From O2-02-FULL-42-9 sp038043025 (GTDB lineage Bacteria; Pseudomonadota; Gammaproteobacteria; UBA12402), in the NCBI GenBank assembly GCA_038043025.1, contig JBBTCW010000078.1, positions 1 through 31,177 of the forward strand: a stretch of DNA of 31,177 nt. The letters are read 5' to 3'. The notes under the pieces were generated by a model. It had not been told where the DNA came from, did not search any database, and was given only the letters and a program-made list of their open reading frames with translations. Below, piece by piece: positions 15,815 through 23,461 of the stretch (position 1 is the first letter of the stretch; every line of letters begins with the position of its first letter). A program made the position numbers and the translations under genes.

Positions 15815-16100
15815 TAGAATAAAAGAATTATCAATTAATTGTCCGAGTTTTAGCGCTCTGTCTAAGCGCCTAGCTAAGCTTAACATACAGTCCCCTCGCT
15901 ATCGAAAGACAGATCGAATAGAAGAGCACAACTGATGGTGCGTACGATGAAAACCCGGTGTTTCAAGCGTTATCTGATAAGTTCCCGAAGGCGAATATTG
16001 GAAAATCAAATGCAGTCGAGAAAAATGGAACGACAAAAACAAGAAGCGATGATTGATTGTGGCGTATTAAACAAAATGACGAGCATTGGTATGTCCGAAA
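15815..16100 (+). pseudogene. Decayed IS5-family transposase
   Basis: One frame reads KELSINCPSFSALSKRLAKL then NIQSPRYRKTDR, and after a frame break DENPVFQALSDKFPKANI and NAVEKN. These resemble the N-terminal and middle parts of IS5-type DDE transposases (L-S-x-P-x-[FY]-x-x-L-x-[KR]-R-L; N-P-x-F-Q-A-L; N-A-V-x-x-[EN]). Several stops and at least two frame changes make it non-functional. The identification is from weak motif similarity. The end near 16140 abuts the 3' end of the HAD-fusion gene. Confidence 0.5.
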
Positions 16101-16141
16101 GTTATAAAATTTGCAAAAATGGTCTAGACTTTTCGCCCGCT

Positions 16142-18004
16142 TTACAGTGCATAGGTAACTAGTGCAGAATAATCAGGCATATCACCTTTTACGTAAATTA
16201 ACGTTCCATCAAAATCAAAGATATCTATGCCGAGCATTGCGTTCTTAAAATCTTTGTATAAAGAGGACTCAATAAAATCAGGTGTTAACAGCTGTTCATA
16301 ATAAAATACTGGATCTCGCAAGGGATCAAACCATGGTTTTAGAGGGAATAATATCTGATTTGCTACGGTAGCAACTTCCTCAAAAGAGTGATGCCCTCGA
16401 TAAATAAGGTCAGCAACAAACCCCATCACATATTGCATGAGTTCTTGTGTCGTTAGCAATCCTCTTTCTACAAGCGGTGCCAACATAAGCACATTACGCC
16501 CCAACGTACCGCTTGAACCACCAATGATTGACGCCGCTTCTGAACGAAATGCTCGGGTAATAGGGTGTGTTGAAGCTGGTTTAAACAGTACCTTAGCAGC
16601 AAAATGCGGCTCTGAAGGAGTAGCAGCAGGGTCAGTATCTTTCATAATGCCAATAGTGCTTGAAAATGGTGGCTTTGGTGTATCTTCGCGTAAAGTGCGG
16701 CCTCGTAACTGTGGTGGCCCACAAGTTAACCAAGGTTGCGCAAGAAGATAGGCTTGTGATCTACTTTCTGGTTTATGAGCCATATCGTGAAATAATCGCA
16801 TCATGAGTATTGGTACTATGCTTTCCGTTGCTGCAACAGGCATAGTATGAGTAGCGACTAAAGCATCTACTGAAAACACAAAAGGTTTCAAGGATTCTGC
16901 GCCATAATCAAACAACCAGGCACCATAATAAAATTGCGAAACATTCGTTAAATTAAAAGGCTCTTCAAATAACGACACCAGTGCTACGCGCACATCGGCT
17001 ATAGAATAAAAGCCCGCTTCAACAATCAATTTCTCTTTAATTAAAATGGCTTTTATCTTTTCGAAATAAACTTCATGCTCATCTCGATGAGTCGGATCAG
17101 CTTTACTATCAAAATCTGCCAGAAATAATCGATTTATCTTGTTATAAGCAGGTTCCCAATAAGCACGCCCTCTTTCTATAATTAACTGAGCTAAGCGTGA
17201 CTGATATAAACAACGTTTCCTTTGATTACCATCTTCATCGGGCTTATCTGTGATTGCATATTCTCGTCTATCAGGAACATAACGTACAACACATCCATCG
17301 AGAACTCCAAATAGGCTAGGATATTTCCCTCGATTAAACTCTTCAGGAAAAGCAACGTCGTGACGCCTTAGTACCTCCAAACGAATCAATTCATCCCGAC
17401 AGGCATTAACGGCTAATGCAGCCTCCATGGGTGTTGAGGGGCTAGTAAAATCAATTGTAGTAATACCAAGCTTTCGGGCGACTGCGCGATTTTCTTCTCG
17501 ATCATCAACAAACCAACATTCGTCTGATTTAACCTTTTCGCTAGCAAAAACCTGTTCAAATAGTCGTGGGTCAGGTTTTATTAAATGAAATTCAGCTGAG
17601 CCATAAATAGGTATGTCATCAAAGCCTTCACGTTTTAATACTTCTCTTGTGTTTGCAACACCAATGTCTGAATTATTTGTTAATACGACTATTTGATGCC
17701 CTGCTCCATAAAGATCTCGTATCATCTCTGGTACACCAGGATATAAAGTAATTCCCGTTTTATAAACTTCAATCAGTTCATCTGCTGCAGGCTTTGGCTC
17801 CTTCCTAGAATCAAGTGCAATGTGTTCAAATACTTCACGCAGAGATTGTTCTCCACGATTAAGTACAACATGGTCTCCTTGATAAACTGAAAGCTCTTCA
17901 GGAGAGAGTCCGGTTAGTTCGACTAGTCTAGCTTGATTGGGTAATCCAAGGTCACTATCTGGATGAAGCACGCCACCCGCATCAAGGATTATTAGCTTTC
18001 TCAT
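16142..18004 (-). CDS. HAD-superfamily hydrolase fused to an unknown ~400-aa domain
   Basis: 620 aa. Residues 1-205 are a class I HAD phosphatase: motif I LDAGGVL (nucleophile D8, with Gly at the +2 position as in DxGNV-type HADs), motif II VVLTNNS (T109), motif III K143 in LIKPDP, and motif IV WFVDDREEN (D167, D168). A helical cap lies at about 15-85. Residues 210-590 match nothing I recognise; they include a His-bearing segment (RLFHDMAHKPESRSQ) and GGSSGTLGRNVLML...YRGHHSFEEV. The extreme C-terminus, 594-603, reads DIFDFDGTLI, a textbook HAD motif I with no domain after it, then stops at residue 620 next to the IS5 remnant. The start ATG 18002-18004 has AGAGG upstream. It may be a truncated two-HAD protein. 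Substrate and role are unknown. Confidence 0.8.
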   Translation of the reverse strand: MRKLIILDAGGVLHPDSDLGLPNQARLVELTGLSPEELSVYQGDHVVLNRGEQSLREVFEHIALDSRKEPKPAADELIEVYKTGITLYPGVPEMIRDLYGAGHQIVVLTNNSDIGVANTREVLKREGFDDIPIYGSAEFHLIKPDPRLFEQVFASEKVKSDECWFVDDREENRAVARKLGITTIDFTSPSTPMEAALAVNACRDELIRLEVLRRHDVAFPEEFNRGKYPSLFGVLDGCVVRYVPDRREYAITDKPDEDGNQRKRCLYQSRLAQLIIERGRAYWEPAYNKINRLFLADFDSKADPTHRDEHEVYFEKIKAILIKEKLIVEAGFYSIADVRVALVSLFEEPFNLTNVSQFYYGAWLFDYGAESLKPFVFSVDALVATHTMPVAATESIVPILMMRLFHDMAHKPESRSQAYLLAQPWLTCGPPQLRGRTLREDTPKPPFSSTIGIMKDTDPAATPSEPHFAAKVLFKPASTHPITRAFRSEAASIIGGSSGTLGRNVLMLAPLVERGLLTTQELMQYVMGFVADLIYRGHHSFEEVATVANQILFPLKPWFDPLRDPVFYYEQLLTPDFIESSLYKDFKNAMLGIDIFDFDGTLIYVKGDMPDYSALVTYAL

Positions 18005-18172
18005 GTAGGAACCTCTTTGAGATTTTATAATTAGTCGTCAAATTAGGTCGCATTATAACTACTATCTGTGTTGAAGTAAAATTAATGAGCGAGATAAGAG
18101 TCTTTCCGCGTAATTGTGTAAATTCCATAATCCCTTGCCGTTGTTTCCCAACCTCTGATCCTCGGTTATTTG

Positions 18173-18425
18173 GGTTGTGTTGCAAATAATTCAGCTACTT
18201 AAAAAAGCACCATTTCTATTTATTTTTCATACGCCAATTCCAAAAAGGCTTTCAACGAATTTTTTCTGAGCCAGCATCTCGCCTTTGCTAACAAATTTGA
18301 CTTGGCTGCGACGAATCATGTTCATGATTTCATAACCAGCAATTTTTTTGACTCCTTTCCGGTGGGTTTTGTGATATTATACGCTCGCTCAATTGAAATA
18401 AATGCTCGATTTTTGCAACGGAACC
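18173..18425 (-). mobile_element. 253-bp internally deleted IS6-family element (MITE-like)
   Basis: Both ends are present: TTTTGCAACGGAACC (18411-18425) at the transposase-5' side and GGTTGTGTTGCAAATAA (18173-18189) at the 3' side. Between them the 5' leader (TATAAT-like box and GGAAAGGAG) is joined directly to the last transposase codons, KIAGYEIMNMIRRSQVKF to FVESLFGIGV and stop. All catalytic residues are deleted. No target duplication is visible in the flanks. It ends 10 bases before the metallo-hydrolase start codon. Confidence 0.8.
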
Positions 18426-18435
18426 ATCTATATAT

Positions 18436-19191
18436 ATGAAGATCACAATCTTAGTAGAAAATTCGACAAGTCGAACTCATAACAAACTCTGTGCATCGGA
18501 ATGGGGGTTTTCTGCCTTTATTCAAACCAAAAATGCGAACATCCTTTTTGATACAGGGCATTCGGAAATTTATTGGCGTAACGCACAAAACTTGAATTTG
18601 GATCTAAACAACACACATTTTATCATCCTTTCTCATCGTCATTGGGATCATGTAGAAGGTCTTAAGTACCACAATTTCGTGAATAAGAAAAAGATAATCA
18701 TGCACCCAGAAGTTCTCAACAAAGCTCCAAACGAAGTGGTAGATATTATGAAAAAAGATTTTGAAATCGTAACTACTGATAAACCCATTGAATTTAGTCC
18801 GGACTCTTACTTCCTGGGTGAGATCCCAAGAAAGTTTAGTTATGAAAAAGGTGAATACAAGGGTGATAAAATGCTTGATGATACTGCTCTAGCTATTAAA
18901 ACTGAGAAGGGGGTTGTTGTTATAACAGGATGTTCGCACTCAGGCATAAGCAATATCTGTGAGTATGCTAAAGAGATATCTGGACAAGAACTCCATGCTG
19001 TGATGGGGGGATTTCATTTGTTCGAAGATGATCCAAGTGCCGTTGAAGGAGCAGTCAATTATTTCAAGGCAGAAAATCCCCGATGCCTATATCCGATGCA
19101 CTGTGTAGATCTTCCAACCATGACAAAGTTCTACAATGAATTTGGTATGCAGAAGCTTGGTGCTGGAGATGAGATAGAATTTAAGGAATAG
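18436..19191 (+). CDS. MBL-fold metallohydrolase (COG1237 type)
   Basis: 251-aa metallo-beta-lactamase-fold protein. Metal ligands are visible: SHRHWDH (H67, H69, D71, H72), H168 in ITGCSHSG and H194 in MGGFHLF, plus H222 in PMHC. The pattern G-C-S-H-x-G-I and G-G-F-H-L fits the COG1237 group related to the enzyme joining aminobenzoate and ribofuranose in methanopterin synthesis. Bacterial members are mostly uncharacterised hydrolases. There is no signal peptide. ATG 18436 lies 10 bases after an IS6 end and has no clear ribosome-binding site. An attC-like inverted repeat follows the stop. Codon use is more A/T-rich than in the murJ-rplY block, and similar genes are common in small-genome environmental bacteria. 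Horizontal arrival is an inference. Confidence 0.85.
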   Translation: MKITILVENSTSRTHNKLCASEWGFSAFIQTKNANILFDTGHSEIYWRNAQNLNLDLNNTHFIILSHRHWDHVEGLKYHNFVNKKKIIMHPEVLNKAPNEVVDIMKKDFEIVTTDKPIEFSPDSYFLGEIPRKFSYEKGEYKGDKMLDDTALAIKTEKGVVVITGCSHSGISNICEYAKEISGQELHAVMGGFHLFEDDPSAVEGAVNYFKAENPRCLYPMHCVDLPTMTKFYNEFGMQKLGAGDEIEFKE

Positions 19192-19232
19192 GGATAAAAA
19201 ATTTTCAGTAAGGTGCTTAAAAATTACATCAG

Positions 19233-19323
19233 CTAACAGCGTGTATCTGAAATTTACTGGGAACGAAGTGGAAAGTAAATTTGGGTGGAGTGTAAGCGGA
19301 ACCAGATATTCAGAAACGTTATC
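19233..19323. repeat. attC-like imperfect inverted repeat 1
   Basis: GCTAAC (19232-19237) and the following GTGTATCTGAAATTTACTGG can pair imperfectly with CCAGATATTCAGAA and ACGTTATC ending at 19323. This gives a core-L...L-core layout of about 90 bases between the metallohydrolase stop and the DUF523 start, which lies 24 bases past the GTTATC. It shares AAATTTGGGTGGA and GGAACC with the larger structure at 20665-20861. Confidence 0.4.
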
Positions 19324-19346
19324 GTACATTTTATTAAGACAAATTT

Positions 19347-19769
19347 ATGAATAGTAAAACACTTTGCAGTGCCTGTTTATTAGGAGCTAGTTGCCGATAT
19401 GATGGGAAGAGTAAAGCCAACGAAAAAGTTCTAAATTTGGCCGCCAAGGAAACATTGATTCCAATTTGTCCAGAACAATTGGGTGGTTTATCTACACCGA
19501 GAGTTGTTGCGGAACGTAACGGCAGTAAAGTTGTTACAAAAGATGGTGCCGATGTGACAGGCAGTTATGAGCTTGGTGCTCAAGAAGTATTGAAGCTAGC
19601 CAAAACTCTCGGGTGTAACAAAGCTATTTTGAAACAACGATCTCCCTCTTGTGGATGTGGCCAAATTTATGACGGAACTTTTTCTGGCACTCTCGTGGAA
19701 GGGGATGGAGTCACTACAAAGTTACTTAAACAAAATGGAATCTCGGTAATTACCGAGGAGGATCTGTAA
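19347..19769 (+). CDS. DUF523-family protein
   Basis: 140-aa protein covering the whole DUF523 domain. It shows the N-terminal CSACLLGASCRYDG, the IPICPEQLGGLSTPR loop, VTKDGADVTG, and the Cys motif QRSPSCGCGQIYDGTFSG. Conserved cysteines in the first loop, CPEQ and SCGCG, suggest metal or Fe-S binding. DUF523 occurs alone or fused to DUF1722 (YbgA-like) and to tRNA-thiolation or desulfidase-like proteins; the reaction here cannot be assigned. The start ATG 19347 lacks a strong ribosome-binding site. The methyltransferase gene follows after 45 bases on the same strand and may be co-transcribed. The gene is intact. Confidence 0.88.
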   Translation: MNSKTLCSACLLGASCRYDGKSKANEKVLNLAAKETLIPICPEQLGGLSTPRVVAERNGSKVVTKDGADVTGSYELGAQEVLKLAKTLGCNKAILKQRSPSCGCGQIYDGTFSGTLVEGDGVTTKLLKQNGISVITEEDL

Positions 19770-19814
19770 CCAATTTGTCTTAATAATAAGTTTTAGCAAT
19801 TCTTTACTTTAATT

Positions 19815-20591
19815 ATGAAATCAATTTATCAAAATAAACAATTTGCAGAATATTGGAATAAAAGAGCTGGTGATTCTGGCGAAGTTTACAAATGCTATGT
19901 GCTTGATCCGATAATGTTCAAATTGGTAAATTCTTTTGCCAATAAAACGGTTCTTGAATTAGGATGCGGTAATGGATATCTTGCGCAAAAATTTATTGAG
20001 AAAAAAGTCAAGAAATTGATTCTAACTGACATATCAAATCATAACCTTGAATTTGCAAAACAAAAATTCCAAGATGCTAAGATTGAATATCTTGAACAAG
20101 ACGCAACAAAAAAATGGAAAGTTGGCTCTAGCTCAATTGATATTGTTTATTCAAACATGATGCTTAATGAAGTCGAGAATATAAAAACTCCAATTTCAGA
20201 ATCATTTAGAGTTTTGAAAAAGAATGGAATTTTTGTTTTTTCAGTTACTCATCCTTCATGGGACTTATTTGTTTTTGCGCAAGAGCAAGCTGGAATAAAA
20301 TCAAAGAAAATCAATAATCTCGGAAATTATTTTAGAAGAGGTTTTGCAAAATACATTATGGGTTCAGACAGCAAGACCAACCCCGAATTGGCAAAAGAAT
20401 TTAAAACCGAATTTGAAGTTGAACATTATCAGCGCCCAATATCTGATTATTTTGATGCGCTCATTGAATCTGGATTCAAAGTGGATAAAATCATTGAGCC
20501 AGAATTAACAAAAAAATTGCTAAAGAATAATCTTAGATTTAAAGAATATGAAGATCATCCAATTGGATTGATATTCTGTTGCTCAAGGTAA
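19815..20591 (+). CDS. Class I SAM-dependent methyltransferase
   Basis: 258-aa methyltransferase. Motif I is VLELGCGNGYL (residues 46-56), the acidic end of strand 2 is LILTDIS, the 'D-A' of motif II/III is LEQDATKKW, and motif IV is IDIVYSNMMLNEV. The closest general resemblance is to UbiE/Methyltransf_11-type small-molecule enzymes; the substrate is unknown. The C-terminal 80 residues (FEVEHYQRPISDYFDALIES) form the usual variable lid. The start ATG 19815 follows an AT-rich leader with no good Shine-Dalgarno sequence. The coding sequence is Lys- and Asn-rich (AAA/AAT codons), clearly more A/T-biased than the housekeeping block, in keeping with foreign origin. It is followed by the long attC-like structure. 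Confidence 0.88.
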   Translation: MKSIYQNKQFAEYWNKRAGDSGEVYKCYVLDPIMFKLVNSFANKTVLELGCGNGYLAQKFIEKKVKKLILTDISNHNLEFAKQKFQDAKIEYLEQDATKKWKVGSSSIDIVYSNMMLNEVENIKTPISESFRVLKKNGIFVFSVTHPSWDLFVFAQEQAGIKSKKINNLGNYFRRGFAKYIMGSDSKTNPELAKEFKTEFEVEHYQRPISDYFDALIESGFKVDKIIEPELTKKLLKNNLRFKEYEDHPIGLIFCCSR

Positions 20592-20664
20592 CGGGGGTCA
20601 AAAAATACTTCTCCGCTTCGCTCCGACCACGCTGCGCTCTTGCTTCATTGCGTTACACTCGGGA

Positions 20665-20861
20665 CACATAACGTTTCTGAGTATCCGAGGTTTTTTGCCG
20701 GATTTTTCAGTGTCTACGTACAGCTTAGCACTTTCGTTTATTTTTTGGAAGACGTTCATTCTCAGCACAATCGGAGGCAAAAAATTTGGGTGGAACAAAA
20801 TGGACAGTCCTTTGAAAATAATTGAGTCCATTTTGTGGAACCGGATACTCAGCGTTATGTG
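20665..20861. repeat. attC-like long inverted repeat 2
   Basis: The left arm CACATAACG (20665-20673), an unpaired TTT, then CTGAGTATCCG (20677-20687), pairs perfectly with CGGATACTCAG (20842-20852) and CGTTATGTG (20853-20861). Inside are further stems, TTTTTTGCC (20691-20699) with GGCAAAAAA (20776-20784) and CAAAATGGAC (20796-20805) with GTCCATTTTG (20826-20835). Outer core ATAAC/GTTAT boxes, bulged spacer, inner L boxes and a variable centre are the architecture of integron attC sites. The stop codon of the minus-strand dipeptidase gene lies inside the right core. Confidence 0.55.
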
Positions 20862-21550
20862 ATGTAATTTTTGAATTTTTTTACATTGTAAATTGCGTAT
20901 GGTTTTTTATAGTACAGTGCCCAATCAATTGTGCCGTAACTGAAGTGCCACCATTCACTTGGCAAGTTGTAGAAATTTTCTTTATCCATTTCTCGAAAAA
21001 GAATTTTTCTATTATCCAGGACCGTTTTAGCGAGGTAGGGATAAAAAGAATAGACTTTTTCGGTAAAAACGTCGATTTTAGTCCCCATCCATAATTCTCG
21101 TTTTGTGTTTAACTTGATTATCGTGAGATCGACAGCGCCTCCAGTAGGATGAAAAGATAACTCAGGTTTAGCGCAGAATTTTATAGTTAGGTTTTCCAGC
21201 GCTCGTTTTGATAGTTCAGGATGTGTCTTTTTATTTCTGGATAAGTGTTGTCTGTAGTACTTTGCTTGAATTTCTATTGGGCGGTATCCGTCAGTGATTT
21301 TTAATCCAAGTCCTTTTTTCGCGAGACGATCCTGTACCCTTTTTAACTTTTGGGCAACTGTCGATCGTAAAAAAACTGTATTGCCGGTGATACTAACATT
21401 GTCCTTTCGCGGGACGAGAATTATGGATGGGGCGATCTTTCTTAGATCAACTAGCCCCTCTTCGTTATCTTTTATGCTGACGCTTTTTAACTGTTCAATG
21501 CTAAAAAATTCTTTTTCAAGATTCGTGATGTTAGCAGTATCGTTTTTCAT
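20855..21550 (-). CDS. D-Ala-D-Ala dipeptidase family protein (VanX/DdpX, M15D)
   Basis: 231-aa zinc peptidase. Family motifs are complete: the substrate-binding Arg in TDGYRP (R90), the zinc ligands H134 and D141 in SFHPTGGAVD, and E199 with H202 in SEWWHFSYG. The H-x6-D and E-x2-H spacings equal those of VanX. VanX-type enzymes hydrolyse D-Ala-D-Ala for vancomycin resistance or for cell-wall turnover. No signal peptide is seen, so a cytoplasmic dipeptidase is expected. No vanH or vanA gene is near, so salvage is more likely than resistance. ATG 21548-21550 has a poor ribosome-binding site after a T-run. The gene is on the opposite strand from its neighbours and its stop overlaps the attC-like core. 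Confidence 0.88.
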   Translation of the reverse strand: MKNDTANITNLEKEFFSIEQLKSVSIKDNEEGLVDLRKIAPSIILVPRKDNVSITGNTVFLRSTVAQKLKRVQDRLAKKGLGLKITDGYRPIEIQAKYYRQHLSRNKKTHPELSKRALENLTIKFCAKPELSFHPTGGAVDLTIIKLNTKRELWMGTKIDVFTEKVYSFYPYLAKTVLDNRKILFREMDKENFYNLPSEWWHFSYGTIDWALYYKKPYAIYNVKKFKNYIT

Positions 21551-21733
21551 AGAGTAAAAAAAATTAAAAATTATTGCGCATAATGTTCATGAATATCTGA
21601 TGTTTTTCGCCGTTATTATCGCACTTTCGACCAGATTAGTACAATGTTTGTTATTCGAAATATCGTTCAGTTACCGCCATTTGGAGGCGAAAGTCTGCAA
21701 GGCGTGGCAAAAATTCTTATTGTCCGTAGGACT

Positions 21734-22847
21734 AAGTTGGGGGCTATAGGTTATTTAATTTTAAAAGTTTCAAGATAGTCTAATAATTCATCTAACTTAC
21801 ATGTTGCAAGTCCGATAACTGTATCCGCAGCACCATAATATACATAAAGGCTATCATCAACAATTACAGCACCTGAAGGAAAAGTCACATTATGCATAAG
21901 ACCTTGACATTCATAATCTGTTACAGGTTGCAAAATGTAACTCGGCGCCCTCGCAATCAATTTATGTGGCTCGTTTAAGTCTGCAAGTGCTGCTGTAATT
22001 GTCCAAGTATCAGACATAGATTCTGCGGAATAGATAAAAAGCCAGCCCCTTTTTGTTTTTATGGGTGGGGCTCCTAATTCTGGGCCACGATGCAACCACC
22101 ATTGTGTTCCAAGAATGGCAGTTTTTTTAGAATTTTTGAGAAAATTATTCCATTCTGTTTCTGAAGAATTTAACAAATGTTCAATTGAATCATAATATCG
22201 TACGGCTACATGAGAGTGTGTAGAGTCTGGTGAGATTGTAAGAACCAAACCAATCTTGCCATTATTTACGGGTTCTGGAAATAAAGCGGCTGCTTTTGAG
22301 CTCGTTGGAGGCCCAATAATTCCAATTTTTTTTATTGAAATAAAATCTTTTGTTGTTGCTAAAGCAATACGAATATTTGGTTTGGAGTCTTTATTTTCAA
22401 GAGGGGAGTCTATTGCTGTGTAAGTTATGTAAAAGGTGTTTCCAAATTTTGTAATTCGTGGATCTTCACAACCAAAAAGGTCACAATCTTTGTCTGGAGA
22501 AATAAAAGGTTCTTTTCGTGTTACAAAATTTTTCCCATCTTTACTTTCTGCATAACCAATATATGAAATCTGATTACTGAAATGAAATCCTGGACGTTTC
22601 AATCTAGGAGTTGTTTCCTTGAGTTTACTTGGATATGTACGATAGAGCATTCTGAATACATTTTCATCTCTTAGCACGCTGCAATTAAAAACTGCTTTTG
22701 CCTCCCAAGAGATATCTTTACGTGGCACTAAAATTGGTTTAGGATTTTCATTGTTTGGAAAGCGAGTTAGATAAAATTTCTTTGGTTTCATAATGATAAA
22801 TTATTTTAACATGTATAAAAAACTTCTTGTTTGTAGCCCCCCAACTT
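21734..22847. repeat. Inverted repeats flanking the GH130 gene
   Basis: AAGTTGGGGGCTA (21734-21746) and TAGCCCCCCAACTT (22834-22847) are inverted copies differing by one G/C. They bracket the gene at 21751-22791 closely on both sides. No transposase lies between them. Confidence 0.55.
21751..22791 (-). CDS. GH130-family glycoside phosphorylase/hydrolase
   Basis: 346-aa five-bladed beta-propeller enzyme of family GH130, which phosphorolyses (or in some subgroups hydrolyses) beta-mannosides. Signatures are FGCEDPRITKF (E109, D110, R112), GPPTSSKAAALFPE (phosphate and substrate loop), WLHRGPELGAPP, and the closing YYGAADTVIGLAT. Length fits the family, there is no signal peptide, and all blades seem present. 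The start is ATG 22789-22791 in an AT-rich leader without a clear Shine-Dalgarno sequence. No sugar transporter or other carbohydrate gene is near, and the gene is flanked by short inverted repeats, so it looks like an isolated acquisition. Linkage specificity cannot be deduced from the sequence. Confidence 0.9.
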   Translation of the reverse strand: MKPKKFYLTRFPNNENPKPILVPRKDISWEAKAVFNCSVLRDENVFRMLYRTYPSKLKETTPRLKRPGFHFSNQISYIGYAESKDGKNFVTRKEPFISPDKDCDLFGCEDPRITKFGNTFYITYTAIDSPLENKDSKPNIRIALATTKDFISIKKIGIIGPPTSSKAAALFPEPVNNGKIGLVLTISPDSTHSHVAVRYYDSIEHLLNSSETEWNNFLKNSKKTAILGTQWWLHRGPELGAPPIKTKRGWLFIYSAESMSDTWTITAALADLNEPHKLIARAPSYILQPVTDYECQGLMHNVTFPSGAVIVDDSLYVYYGAADTVIGLATCKLDELLDYLETFKIK

Positions 22848-23079
22848 TCCATTCATTGAGGCGATAATCGGCTATTTAGGGGTGGATGATCGGGGGTAGC
22901 GCATTCACAATTACAGCTAACTCGTTTTTATCTCGTCTTGACAGTCTAAATGTAACAAATTCTTGTATGTTATACAAATTTTTGCTATTCCTTGAGCATA
23001 GAAATTATTTTGGACAAAACCGAGCGAGTTTTACTTCTGCGCAACTACTTCCCCAAAACACGATCAATGGTTGCAGCGA
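22848..23079. other. Non-coding stretch left of the IS6 3' fragment
   Basis: No gene recognised. Contains TTGACA (22938-22943) without a good -10, and the small palindrome TTGTATGTTATACAA (about 22963-22977). Confidence 0.5.
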
Positions 23080-23234
23080 TTCAAGACGGCAAGAAACACG
23101 ATCGCGGGTTATGAAGTCATGAATATGATTTGACGCGGCCAAGTCAAATTTGTTGAAAGCCTTCTTGGAATTGGCGTATGAAAAATAAATGGGAATAGTG
23201 TTTTTTATGTCTTCGAATTATTTGCAGTACAACC
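23080..23234 (+). mobile_element. IS6-family 3' end with transposase C-terminal fragment
   Basis: Translation FKTARNTIAGYEVMNMI-stop-RGQVKFVESLLGIGV-stop (to 23181) is the C-terminus of an IS6-type transposase with an internal TGA. The inverted terminal repeat TTATTTGCAGTACAACC closes it at 23218-23234. Against the copy at 18173-18425 it lacks about 12 codons between two K-F-V coding repeats. It marks the right edge of the accessory island. Confidence 0.75.
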
Positions 23235-23303
23235 GTTTTTCTCGGCAAAAACAGTCTAAAAAATCATAACATAGACAATTTTGTTATTAAATTTCAGTAT
23301 AAT

Positions 23304-23460
23304 GTGAAGATTTTCCCGCGGCTTGCCGCGAGGGACATTTCGCCTGGGGATTCTCAAGTGGAGCGGGCGTTCGCTCCCCTTGAGTCGCTGTCCGCGCGGG
23401 TTTCCCGCGCAGGCGAAATCAATTAAGGAAACAATCTCGGCCGCTTGCGGCCGAGTTGTT
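23304..23460. repeat. Multi-hairpin structured element, copy C
   Basis: Begins GTGAAGATTTTCCCGCGG, like copy A. Stems: CCCGCGGC/GCCGCGAGGG near 23315-23334; enclosing TTTCGCCT/AGGCGAAA (about 23338-23345 with 23411-23418); CTCAAGTGGAGC (23353-23364) with GCTCCCCTTGAG (23373-23384); GCGCGGG/CCCGCGC around 23394-23410; CTCGGCCG/CGGCCGAG near the end. The A-T pair of copy A's second stem is replaced by G-C here, a compensatory change. Its stems are stronger than in copies A and B. Confidence 0.8.
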
Positions 23461-23461
23461 G

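Noticed and set aside
15935..16162. 75-codon plus-strand frame
   Set aside because: Lies out of phase over the IS5-type transposase remnant; basic composition comes from the overlapping frame.
16437..16751. 104-codon frame antisense to the HAD-fusion gene
   Set aside because: Pure shadow of a well-formed minus-strand gene, no start signals.
18411..18440. Hybrid IS6 promoter (TTGCAA as -35) driving the metallohydrolase gene
   Set aside because: At the proper 16-18 base spacing the -10 would fall on the start codon, so this promoter is not supported.
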